The notes below the pieces were generated by a model that saw nothing but the letters and a program-made list of their open reading frames with translations, searched no databases and was not told where the DNA came from. 12,926 bases of DNA from an uncultured Verrucomicrobiota bacterium (lineage in GTDB: Bacteria; Verrucomicrobiota; Kiritimatiellia; RFP12; UBA1067): the NCBI GenBank assembly GCA_945613785.1, contig CALZAJ010000024.1:1-12926 (forward strand), in the 5' to 3' direction. A program made the position numbers and the translations under genes. Of this stretch, positions 1-6,360 are shown piece by piece; the stretch's first letter is position 1; each line of letters starts with the position of its first letter.

Positions 1-2
1 AC

Positions 3-1313
3 AAGAATGGCGTGCCAGTGTTCAACGACATCTCTCCGGAGATCGAGACGGTCGGCGGCTATATGCGCGAGGCCGGCTATTACACGGGCTTCATCGGCAA
101 GTGGCATTGCGGCGGTCCCGCCTCGATTCGCAACGCCGACTGGGACAAGTGGTATCTCTATCAGGGACAGGGCTCCTATCTCAATCCCTGGTACTACATC
201 CGCAAGGAGGACGGCACCTACGGCAAGCTGTCCTTCCCCGGCGAATATGCGACCGAGAACATCACCAAGCTCACGAAGGGCGTGATCGATGAGGCGCTGA
301 CGACGGGCAAGCCGTTCTATGTGATGATGCATCATAAGGCGCCGCACCGCAACTGGATTCCGAGCGAGAAGTACCGTCTGAAGTTCCGTTCGATGACGCT
401 CAAGGACATTCCGATGCCAGCGACGCTGTTCGACGATTGGGAAGGTCGCGCGACGCCGATTCGGAAGACGGCGATGACCATTCTCCATCACATGCGGCTC
501 GGCTTAGATCTCAAGGCGGCCGAGTGGTTCTCCGAAGGGCATGTCTTCGAGTTCGAGGGCAAGACGTATTACGGGCAGAAGGACGCGAACGGCAAGTTCC
601 TCGACAAGTGGCCGGTCGATGCGGACGGCAAGGTCGCCGATGATCGGGCGAAGACGGCGTTCAGCTATCTCCGCTACATGCAGGACTATCTCGCGTGCTG
701 CCAGTCTGTCGACGATTCCGTCGGTGAGATGAACGCCTACCTGAAGGAGAAGGGCCTCGACCGCAACACACTCGTCATCTACACGTCCGACCAGGGCTTC
801 TTCCTCGGTGACCACGGTCTCTATGACAAGCGCTTCATCATGGAAGAGACGCTTAAGATGCCGTTCATCGCCAAGTGTCCGGCGTTCATCAAGCCGGGTT
901 CCCGGAACTCCGATCTCATCGCGAACATCGATTTCGCGCCGACGTTTATCGACCTCGCGGGCGCGAGCAAGCCCGCGGAGATGCAGGGCGAGTCGTTTGT
1001 GAAGACGCTCAAGGGCCAGACGCCTGCCGACTGGAAGAAGGCGGTCTATGCGCGCTATTACGTCGAGGGAGGCGAACATGCCACGGCGGCGTGGTATGGC
1101 GTCCGCACCCAGACGGAGAAGCTCGTCTACTACTACAAGCGCGACGAGTGGGAGTATTTCGACTGCAAGGCAGATCCCGAAGAGCTCCACAACGGCTATG
1201 CCGATCCGAAGAATGCGGATCGCATCGCCGAGCTTAAGAAGCTGCTGACGGAACTCCGCGCCAAATACGGTGACGAGGATCAGTACAAGGACTGCAAGGA
1301 GTACTCGCTCTGA
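3..1313 (+). CDS. Sulfatase (formylglycine-dependent, S1 family), 5' truncated by window edge
   Basis: Hydrolyses sulfate esters, probably on a sulfated glycan or mucin-type sugar; family members are usually exported. The reading frame is open from base 3, so the N-terminus with the catalytic C/S-x-P-x-R motif lies outside the window and formylglycine status cannot be judged. Visible hallmarks are the second sulfatase signature GYYTGFIGKWH near base 77, the K/H pair in HHKAPHRNW, the metal-site region TSDQGFFLGDHG near base 784, and the C-terminal EYFDCKADPEELHN typical of iduronate-2-sulfatase-like and arylsulfatase-like enzymes. The frame ends at TGA 1311-1313. I see no terminator before the next promoter, which starts 13 nt later. 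Substrate cannot be assigned. Family call is firm. Confidence 0.93.
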   Translation, partial: KNGVPVFNDISPEIETVGGYMREAGYYTGFIGKWHCGGPASIRNADWDKWYLYQGQGSYLNPWYYIRKEDGTYGKLSFPGEYATENITKLTKGVIDEALTTGKPFYVMMHHKAPHRNWIPSEKYRLKFRSMTLKDIPMPATLFDDWEGRATPIRKTAMTILHHMRLGLDLKAAEWFSEGHVFEFEGKTYYGQKDANGKFLDKWPVDADGKVADDRAKTAFSYLRYMQDYLACCQSVDDSVGEMNAYLKEKGLDRNTLVIYTSDQGFFLGDHGLYDKRFIMEETLKMPFIAKCPAFIKPGSRNSDLIANIDFAPTFIDLAGASKPAEMQGESFVKTLKGQTPADWKKAVYARYYVEGGEHATAAWYGVRTQTEKLVYYYKRDEWEYFDCKADPEELHNGYADPKNADRIAELKKLLTELRAKYGDEDQYKDCKEYSL

Positions 1314-1325
1314 CCCATAACCCAA

Positions 1326-1354
1326 TTGAATCCTCCACGTAAAAAGCGTATAAT
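1326..1354 (+). promoter_or_regulatory. Sigma70-type promoter for the V-ATPase D-I-K unit
   Basis: TTGAAT (1326-1331) and a perfect TATAAT (1349-1354) are separated by exactly 17 nt, in the 49-nt gap after the sulfatase stop. The ATG of the next gene begins 8 nt after the -10 box. Transcription should therefore start within about 0-2 nt of the ATG, with no room for a Shine-Dalgarno sequence. Confidence 0.8.
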
Positions 1355-1362
1355 ACTCCCTA

Positions 1363-1977
1363 ATGGCAAAGGTTAAACTTACGAAGACGGAGTTGAAGGC
1401 TCAGAGCGATGCCCTGAAGCGCTTCCAGCGTTTTCTGCCGATGCTTCAGCTCAAGAAGCAACAGCTTCAGAGCGAGATTGCCGGCATTACCGCGAAGGCC
1501 GATGCCGTCACGGCCCGCGAACGCGAACTCCGGTCCGATCTCAACCGTTGGGTGGGGCTTTTTGCGACCGACGAGAGTCTGTTGGCGGGTCTGGTCTCGG
1601 TCAAGGGTGTGAAGACGGGCACGGCCAATATTGCCGGCGTTCCGATTCCGACATTTGAGTCGATTGAGACCGACGTGAAGGAAGTCGACCTGTGGGCGAC
1701 TCCGGCTTGGGTTGACAGTGCGGTTGCCGCGACGACCCAGATCCTTTCGCTTCAGTGCGAACGGGCGATTTACGAAGAGCAGCGCCGTCTCGTGACGGAG
1801 GAGTTGCAGCAGACCTCTCAGCGCGTGAACCTTTTCGAGAAGGTCAAGATTCCCGCCTGCAAGGAGGCGATTCGCGTCATCAAGATTGCGTTGGGCGACG
1901 AGCAGACCGCGGCGGTGACGCGCGGCAAGATTGCCAAGTCCCGCGTCCCTGACACGGAACCGGAGGTGGCGGCATGA
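1363..1977 (+). CDS. atpD: V/A-type ATP synthase subunit D (central stalk)
   Basis: Rotor-shaft subunit that couples the catalytic A3B3 head to the membrane ring. The 204-residue product begins MAKVKLTKTELKAQSD and continues with a long charged helix, followed after a variable middle by a second long helix near the C-terminus. This is the antiparallel coiled coil of V/A-ATPase subunit D, and the length is normal for the family. The ATG at 1363 matches the conserved family N-terminus, which makes a leaderless start credible. The stop overlaps the start of the subunit I gene by 4 nt (ATGA). Genes for A, B and E, which commonly precede D in bacterial V-ATPase operons, are not upstream; a sulfatase is. 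The symbol is that used for bacterial V-type operons and is not F-ATPase beta. Confidence 0.93.
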   Translation: MAKVKLTKTELKAQSDALKRFQRFLPMLQLKKQQLQSEIAGITAKADAVTARERELRSDLNRWVGLFATDESLLAGLVSVKGVKTGTANIAGVPIPTFESIETDVKEVDLWATPAWVDSAVAATTQILSLQCERAIYEEQRRLVTEELQQTSQRVNLFEKVKIPACKEAIRVIKIALGDEQTAAVTRGKIAKSRVPDTEPEVAA

Positions 1978-3623
1978 TCGTCCCGATGAAGCATCTCGAC
2001 CTCCTCTGCGTGGCGGGTGACAAGGAGAACACGCTGAAGGCCTTGCGTGAGCTGGGTGCCGTGCATCTTGATCTTGCGTCCGCCCAGGGCGCGGAAGTGA
2101 CCGAAGAGAAGGGCCTGGCGGCTGACGCCGAAAAGGCGGTCCGTCTGATCCAGAAGTACCGCAAGGAGCTTCCTGAGGGCATGCCCGCGAGCAAACCCTT
2201 TGAGGGTCCGTTGCCGGGTGGCGTGCTGGAGCTTGCCGATACGGTCGATGCGCTCAAGTCGCAGGCCGACCAGCTTGAACGCGAGATCAAGAAGTACGCG
2301 CCGTATGGCGATTTTGATCCGGCTCTCGCCCAGAAGCTGATCGATCTCGGAATTGACGTCGCAAGTGTGGCGGAGCTGCCTGAGAAGCTGCCGGCGAAGC
2401 GCCTTTCCGCGATGGAGTCCGACTTGGCGTCGCTCCGCGCCGAAATCGCCGCGAAGGGCGCTCAGATCGCCTCCGCCGACGAGCAGTCGATTCTCGCGCT
2501 TTATCCGCAGTTGGCCGACCGTGTGGCCTTTGCCGCGGCCAAGGAGCTGATTTCCGAACAGGGCGCCATCGCCTGCATCGCCGGCTGGGTTCCTGCGCCG
2601 GCGGTTGAGTCCCTTCGTCAGGCTGTTTCCCGCAATGGGTGGGGCGTCTTGTTGCGTGATCCTGTCGACGGCGAGCTGCCGCCGACGTTGGTTGAGCCCC
2701 CGAAGCTGTTCCGTCCGATGCAGGCGCTCTTCGCGGGTCTCGGCATTGCCCCGGCCTATACGGAAGCCGACGTTTCGGTGCCGTTCATGTGCTATTTCTC
2801 GCTCTTCTTCGCGATGCTCGTGGGTGACGGCGCGTACGGCGCCATCTTCCTTGCCGGCACGCTGGCGATGCGCAAGAAGCTGCCGCGCAGCTGGTTCGTG
2901 CTGCTGACGGTCTTCTCGTCCGCAACGGTCCTGTGGGGCGTTCTGTCCAATACCTGGTTCGGCGCACCGCTGCCGTTCCTGAGGCATCTGCCGACCGTCG
3001 AGTGGTTGGGTGACGCGAGCTATCACAACATGATGCTCCTCTGCTTCACGATCGGTGTTTCGCATCTGATGCTGGCGCGCCTCTGGAATGGTATCTGTCG
3101 TGCGCCCGACTCGACCTGCATTGCCGAATTTGGCTGGGCGGGCGTGTTGCTCTTCATGTATCTCGTGACGAACTCGATCGTCGGCATCTTCTCAGGCATT
3201 CCGACCTGGGCCTACTCCGTGTTCGGCGTTTCGCTTGTCGCGGTGTTCGGCTTCTCGGTGAAGCCGAGTGAACTGAAGACGCGCGGAGCCGAGCTGGGCA
3301 TGTTGCCGCTCAATATCATGAGTGCGCTCGGCGATATCATTTCCTACGTGCGTCTCTTCGCCGTCGGTCTCGCGTCCGTCAAGGTCGCCGAGAACTTCAA
3401 CACGATGGCGACGGGCCTTGTCTCGAGCGAGCACGCGCTGTGGGTGAACGTCTTGATGTCCCTCGCGATGGTCGCGATCCTGGTCATCGGCCACGGTCTC
3501 AACCTGGCGATGGCGGGCCTCTCGATTCTCGTCCATGCGGTCCGTCTGAACACGCTTGAGTTCTCGAATCACAAGGGTGTTTCGTGGGCCGGTTACGCTT
3601 TCAAGGCATTTAAGAAAAACTAA
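1974..3623 (+). CDS. atpI: V/A-type ATP synthase subunit I (membrane stator, a-subunit equivalent)
   Basis: Forms the ion half-channels beside the c-ring. The 549-residue product has a soluble N-terminal half starting MIVPMKHLDLLC, typical of subunit I, with coiled-coil-rich sequence to about residue 260. Seven or so hydrophobic helices follow. The essential channel arginine is visible as R460 in SYVRLFAVGLA. At 549 residues it is at the short end for bacterial subunit I, with the reduction apparently in the cytoplasmic arm. Translation starts at ATG 1974 inside the stop of subunit D, with a strong GGAGGT at 1962-1967 spaced 6 nt. It is followed 11 nt downstream by the subunit K gene. Family call is firm. 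Confidence 0.94.
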   Translation: MIVPMKHLDLLCVAGDKENTLKALRELGAVHLDLASAQGAEVTEEKGLAADAEKAVRLIQKYRKELPEGMPASKPFEGPLPGGVLELADTVDALKSQADQLEREIKKYAPYGDFDPALAQKLIDLGIDVASVAELPEKLPAKRLSAMESDLASLRAEIAAKGAQIASADEQSILALYPQLADRVAFAAAKELISEQGAIACIAGWVPAPAVESLRQAVSRNGWGVLLRDPVDGELPPTLVEPPKLFRPMQALFAGLGIAPAYTEADVSVPFMCYFSLFFAMLVGDGAYGAIFLAGTLAMRKKLPRSWFVLLTVFSSATVLWGVLSNTWFGAPLPFLRHLPTVEWLGDASYHNMMLLCFTIGVSHLMLARLWNGICRAPDSTCIAEFGWAGVLLFMYLVTNSIVGIFSGIPTWAYSVFGVSLVAVFGFSVKPSELKTRGAELGMLPLNIMSALGDIISYVRLFAVGLASVKVAENFNTMATGLVSSEHALWVNVLMSLAMVAILVIGHGLNLAMAGLSILVHAVRLNTLEFSNHKGVSWAGYAFKAFKKN

Positions 3624-3634
3624 AGGAGACTAAA

Positions 3635-4087
3635 ATGAGTGATGCAGCTATGATTGTCGCGGGCGCCGTTGCCTGCTTGGGCCTTGCGGGTGCTGGCAGT
3701 GCCTTCGGTACGGGTTTTGCCGCGGCTGCCGCGGTTGGCGCGTGGAAGAAGTGTTATGCAGCTGGTAAGCCGGCTCCGTTTCTGCTCCTTTCGTTCGTCG
3801 GTGCGCCGATTACCCAGACGCTCTACGGAATGATTCTCATGTTCATCATGCTTGGCAAGACGGGGGTTGCGAATGCGGGCGTTCCGTGCCTCATCGCCGG
3901 CATCTTCGCGGGTCTTGCGATCGGTCTTTCCGCGCTCTTCCAGGGCCGTGCGGGTGCCGCCGCCTGTGATGCGCAGGCCGAGACCAATCAGGGCTTCACG
4001 AACTACCTCGCTGCGCTCGGCATTGTCGAGACGGTCGCGATTTTCGCGATGGTGTTCGCGCTCATCGCTCTCGGTTCCGTCAAGTAA
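3635..4087 (+). CDS. atpK: V-type ATP synthase subunit K (proteolipid c-ring), Na+-type ligand set
   Basis: Rotor-ring proteolipid of 150 residues with four predicted helices, i.e. two fused hairpins, as in V-type rather than F-type c subunits. Only the second hairpin carries the ion-binding carboxylate, E132 in IVETVAI. Aligned by eye with Enterococcus hirae NtpK, the Na+ ligands T64, Q65, Y68, Q110 and E139 correspond to T60, Q61, Y64, Q103 and E132 here, all conserved. The Leu61 backbone ligand position is an alanine. The start has a strong AAAGGAG at 3622-3628 spaced 6 nt. It lies 11 nt after subunit I and 3 nt before a small membrane-peptide gene. Family call is firm; Na+ specificity is inferred from the ligands. 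Confidence 0.94.
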   Translation: MSDAAMIVAGAVACLGLAGAGSAFGTGFAAAAAVGAWKKCYAAGKPAPFLLLSFVGAPITQTLYGMILMFIMLGKTGVANAGVPCLIAGIFAGLAIGLSALFQGRAGAAACDAQAETNQGFTNYLAALGIVETVAIFAMVFALIALGSVK

Positions 4088-4090
4088 TTG

Positions 4091-4249
4091 ATGCAGATCA
4101 AGCCGAAGCAAGGCTGGTTCCTCGCCTTTACCGCGGTCTTTGCGGTACTGGCGGGGTTCGTCTTTTGGGGGACGTGGTCGACGGACATCTCTACACTGCT
4201 CGTGTTGGGGTTTGCGCTCGCCTCGGTGATTCGGAGGAAGCGCGCATGA
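4091..4249 (+). CDS. Small two-helix membrane protein, 52 residues, unknown function
   Basis: Begins ATG 4091, 3 nt after the subunit K stop, and ends TGA 4247-4249, overlapping the next start by 4 nt (ATGA). The product has a basic N-terminus (MQIKPKQGW), a hydrophobic helix at about residues 10-28, a short polar turn (WSTDIS), a second helix at about 35-46, and a basic tail RRKRA. The two ends are positively charged, so both termini are probably cytoplasmic. No family is recognised. The tight junctions on both sides support a real gene. Its coupling to an acyl-carrier-like protein suggests a membrane partner for that protein, or an accessory of the ATPase membrane sector. Neither is demonstrated. 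No clear Shine-Dalgarno is seen. Confidence 0.7.
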   Translation: MQIKPKQGWFLAFTAVFAVLAGFVFWGTWSTDISTLLVLGFALASVIRRKRA

Positions 4250-4653
4250 ACAAGTTCTACGAGGCCGTCGCGGGCGTTCTGGAAGTTCCTGAGGTCGGAT
4301 TCGACACGCGCTTTCGCGAGACGGACGGGTGGTGCTCCCTGCAGGCGTTCGGACTGCTCGTGATGATGGAGAACGATTGGGCGACGCCGTTGACGATTGA
4401 TCGTCTGCGCGGGCTTGAGACGGTTGGGGATTTGCTGCGGGAGGCGTTCCTGACATTTGCCGCTGAACTGCTTCAGACCGATCGGGCGCAGCTCTCGGGT
4501 GCTTCGGCGATGGGGTCTGTCCCCAGCTGGGACAGCGTCAATCATCTTCGATTGGTGATGGAATCCGAGAAGAAGTTTGGCTTTTCCTTCGATCTCGAGC
4601 AAATTCCCTCAATTCGGACGATTGAGGACTTTGTGGGGGGATTGGGTGCTTAA
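4246..4653 (+). CDS. Tandem acyl-carrier-protein-like protein (two PP-binding-like domains)
   Basis: A 135-residue soluble acidic protein. The second half is a convincing acyl carrier domain: SWDSVNHLRLVMESEKKFG places the phosphopantetheine-accepting serine at S97 in a D-S motif, followed by the FSFDLEQIPSIRTIEDFV helix pattern. The first half repeats the layout (GWCSLQAFGLLVMMEND, then LTIDRLRGLETVGDLL), with S31 at the equivalent site but cysteine in place of the usual aspartate. It may therefore be weakly modified or degenerate. The start at 4246 is supported by GGAGGA at 4233-4238 (7-nt spacing) and by ATGA overlap with the membrane-peptide gene. No acyl-ligase, ketosynthase or acyltransferase gene lies in the window, so the cargo is unknown. 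Domain 2 is fairly sure; domain 1 as an ACP relic is inference. Confidence 0.75.
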   Translation: MNKFYEAVAGVLEVPEVGFDTRFRETDGWCSLQAFGLLVMMENDWATPLTIDRLRGLETVGDLLREAFLTFAAELLQTDRAQLSGASAMGSVPSWDSVNHLRLVMESEKKFGFSFDLEQIPSIRTIEDFVGGLGA

Positions 4654-4709
4654 GGGTTTGTGTTTGGTGTGTTTGATTTGAGAACACACGAACAACCAAC
4701 CACGAACCC
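4654..4709 (+). terminator. Long imperfect hairpin ending the V-ATPase/ACP unit
   Basis: Begins directly after the TAA at 4651-4653. The outer stem pairs 4654-4667 with 4696-4709: 13 of 14 positions pair, counting one G-U. The inner stem pairs 4667/4668-4673 with 4683-4688/4689 around a 9-nt loop, with a bulge at about 4689-4695. No U-tract follows, so it is not a canonical intrinsic terminator. The 99-nt gap holds this hairpin and the nifU promoter and nothing else I can see. Confidence 0.6.
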
Positions 4710-4710
4710 A

Positions 4711-4741
4711 TTACCACTAACAACTCCATATTTGGTATAAT
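4711..4741 (+). promoter_or_regulatory. Extended -10 promoter for nifU
   Basis: A perfect TATAAT at 4736-4741 is preceded by TGG, which fits a TGn extended -10. The best -35 is a weak TTACCA (4711-4716) at 19-nt spacing. The nifU ATG is 11 nt after the -10, giving a predicted leader of about 4 nt or less without a ribosome binding site. Confidence 0.7.
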
Positions 4742-4752
4742 ATGTCCCTGTT

Positions 4753-5322
4753 ATGTGGGAATATTCTGAAAAGATGATGGATCACTTCCGGAATCCCCGG
4801 AATGTGGGCAAGATTGAGAATCCGGATGGAGAGGCGACGGTTGGGTCCCTTGCTTGTGGAGATGCGCTCAAGTTTCAGTTCAAGCTTGGTCCGGACAAGC
4901 GGATTGTCGATGCGAAGTTTCAGACTTTCGGTTGCGCGAGCGCCATTGCGAGCTCGTCGGCGCTGACCGAGATGGTGATTGGTAAGACGCTGGACGAAGC
5001 GAAGGAAATCACCAATCAGCAGATTGCCGATTATCTCGGCGGGCTTCCCCCGCAGAAGATGCACTGCTCCGTCATGGGGCGCGAGGCAATGGAAGCGGCC
5101 ATCAAGAATTACGAGACGGGCAAGAACGCCGATAAGAATCTTGAGGATGAACTTCTCTGCACGTGCTACAACGTGTCCGAGAACGAGGTCCGCCGCGTCA
5201 TCATCGAGAACCAGCTGACGACGGTCGAGGAAGTGACGAACTTCACCAAGGCCGGCGGTGGGTGCGGGCGCTGCAAGGGGCAGATCCAGAAGATCCTGGA
5301 CGAAATCCACGGGGCAAAATAA
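4753..5322 (+). CDS. nifU: NifU-type Fe-S cluster scaffold (IscU domain + 2Fe-2S BFD-like domain)
   Basis: Assembles transient Fe-S clusters from sulfur donated by a cysteine desulfurase and passes them to apoproteins in the cytoplasm. Residues 1-125 are the IscU domain with all three scaffold cysteines (C35 in SLACGD, C61 in FGCASAIASSS, C105 in MHCSVMG) and D37. Residues 133-182 are the BFD-like permanent 2Fe-2S domain with C136, C138, C171 and C174. The C-terminal Nfu domain of Azotobacter NifU (about 310 residues) is absent; this product is 189 residues. The start MWEYSEKMMDHFRNPRNVG matches the family N-terminus, fixing ATG 4753 and the very short leader. No nifS/iscS is adjacent, and no nitrogen-fixation gene is present, so a general Fe-S role is more likely. 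Confidence 0.95.
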   Translation: MWEYSEKMMDHFRNPRNVGKIENPDGEATVGSLACGDALKFQFKLGPDKRIVDAKFQTFGCASAIASSSALTEMVIGKTLDEAKEITNQQIADYLGGLPPQKMHCSVMGREAMEAAIKNYETGKNADKNLEDELLCTCYNVSENEVRRVIIENQLTTVEEVTNFTKAGGGCGRCKGQIQKILDEIHGAK

Positions 5323-5349
5323 TCTTTCATCTCAGTCGGCGAGGGCGCT

Positions 5350-6360
5350 ATGACGAAGTACGGTTTTGACAACGAGAAGTATTTGAAGGAACAAGCCGAG
5401 GAGATCAAGCGCCGCGCCGAGAAGTACGGTAAGCTGTACCTCGAGTTCGGCGGCAAACTGATGAACGACAATCATGCCGCGCGCTGTCTGCCCGGTTATG
5501 ATCCGAACGTGAAGCTTCGTCTTCTGCAAATGCTCGGCGACAAGGCCGAGCTCGTCCTCTGCATCTATGCCGGTGACATTGAGGCGAAGAAGACCCGTGC
5601 CGACTACGGCACGACCTATGAAGAAGAGACGCTCAAGCTCGTCAATGCGATGCAGGAGCACGGCGTCTCCGTCCGCGGCGTCGCCATCACGCGCTTCGAC
5701 GGTCACCCCAGCGCCCGCGCGTTCGCGAAGGTTCTCGAGGATGCGGGTGTGCAGGTGTTCTACCACTATCCGATCAAGGGCTATCCGAACGATCTCGATA
5801 CGATCGTCAGCGACTCGGGCTATGGTCGTAACGACTACATCCCGACGGAGAAGCCAATTGTCGTTGTGACGGGTCCTGGTCCAGGTTCGGGCAAGTTCGC
5901 GACCTGCCTGACGATGCTCTATCATGAGGTCAAGCGCGGCAACAAGGCGGCGTATGCGAAGTTCGAGACCTTCCCCGTGTGGAATCTTCAGCTCATGCAT
6001 CCGCTGAACGTCGCGTATGAGGCGGCGACGCTCGAGCTCAAGGACGAGAACCAGATTGATCCGCATCATTTCCTCGCCTACGGCGAAATGCGCGTGAACT
6101 ACAACCGCGACGTCGAGGCCTACCCGATTCTCCGTGAGATCTGGGAGCGCATGATGGGCGAGGAGTGTCCGTACAAGTCCCCGACGGATATGGGCGTGAA
6201 CCGTATCGCCTCGGGCATCGTGAACGACACGATCGTGCGTGCTGCGAGCCGTGAGGAGTGCGTGCGCCGTTACGAGCGCGTGAAGAGCGATTTCGATGCT
6301 GGCAAGGTCGGCATGGACATGTTGGCCCGCGCGCTCTCCGTCATGGCGAAGGCCGATTAA
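5350..6360 (+). CDS. DUF1846 / UPF0371 family protein, short form lacking the C-terminal domain
   Basis: A 336-residue product with strong similarity to the N-terminal domain of the DUF1846 (UPF0371) family. Hallmarks are KLYLEFGGKLMNDNHAARCLPGYDP near the N-terminus, the glycine-rich loop GPGPGSGK (residues 175-182), YAKFETFPVWNL, HPLNVAYEAATLEL and SPTDMGVNRIASG. The molecular function of the family is not established as far as I know. Usual members are about 490-500 residues; this one stops shortly after the MGVNR region, so the C-terminal domain is missing. The bases beyond the stop encode a kinase on the other strand, so there is no frameshifted tail. It starts 27 nt after nifU with a weak GAGGG at 5341-5345, probably cotranscribed. 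Its TAA shares TTAA (6357-6360) with the convergent kinase stop. Confidence 0.9.
   Translation: MTKYGFDNEKYLKEQAEEIKRRAEKYGKLYLEFGGKLMNDNHAARCLPGYDPNVKLRLLQMLGDKAELVLCIYAGDIEAKKTRADYGTTYEEETLKLVNAMQEHGVSVRGVAITRFDGHPSARAFAKVLEDAGVQVFYHYPIKGYPNDLDTIVSDSGYGRNDYIPTEKPIVVVTGPGPGSGKFATCLTMLYHEVKRGNKAAYAKFETFPVWNLQLMHPLNVAYEAATLELKDENQIDPHHFLAYGEMRVNYNRDVEAYPILREIWERMMGEECPYKSPTDMGVNRIASGIVNDTIVRAASREECVRRYERVKSDFDAGKVGMDMLARALSVMAKAD

Noticed and set aside
504..1325. Long antisense open frame (about 270 codons) across the sulfatase gene
   Set aside because: Low-complexity, Arg/Leu/Val/Asp-rich product with no motif; a by-product of the GC-rich codon bias of the sense gene.
1818..3065. 415-codon antisense frame across V-ATPase D and I
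   Set aside because: Arg/Gln/His-rich composition without family features; the sense strand encodes two certain proteins here.
3852..3870. TTGGC...TTGC resembling a sigma54 -24/-12 promoter
   Set aside because: The GG-to-GC distance is 15 nt instead of 12, and it lies inside the subunit K coding sequence.
4753..5322. Nitrogen-fixation locus suggested by nifU
   Set aside because: The Nfu domain and all other nif genes are absent; NifU-type scaffolds serve general Fe-S assembly in many anaerobes.
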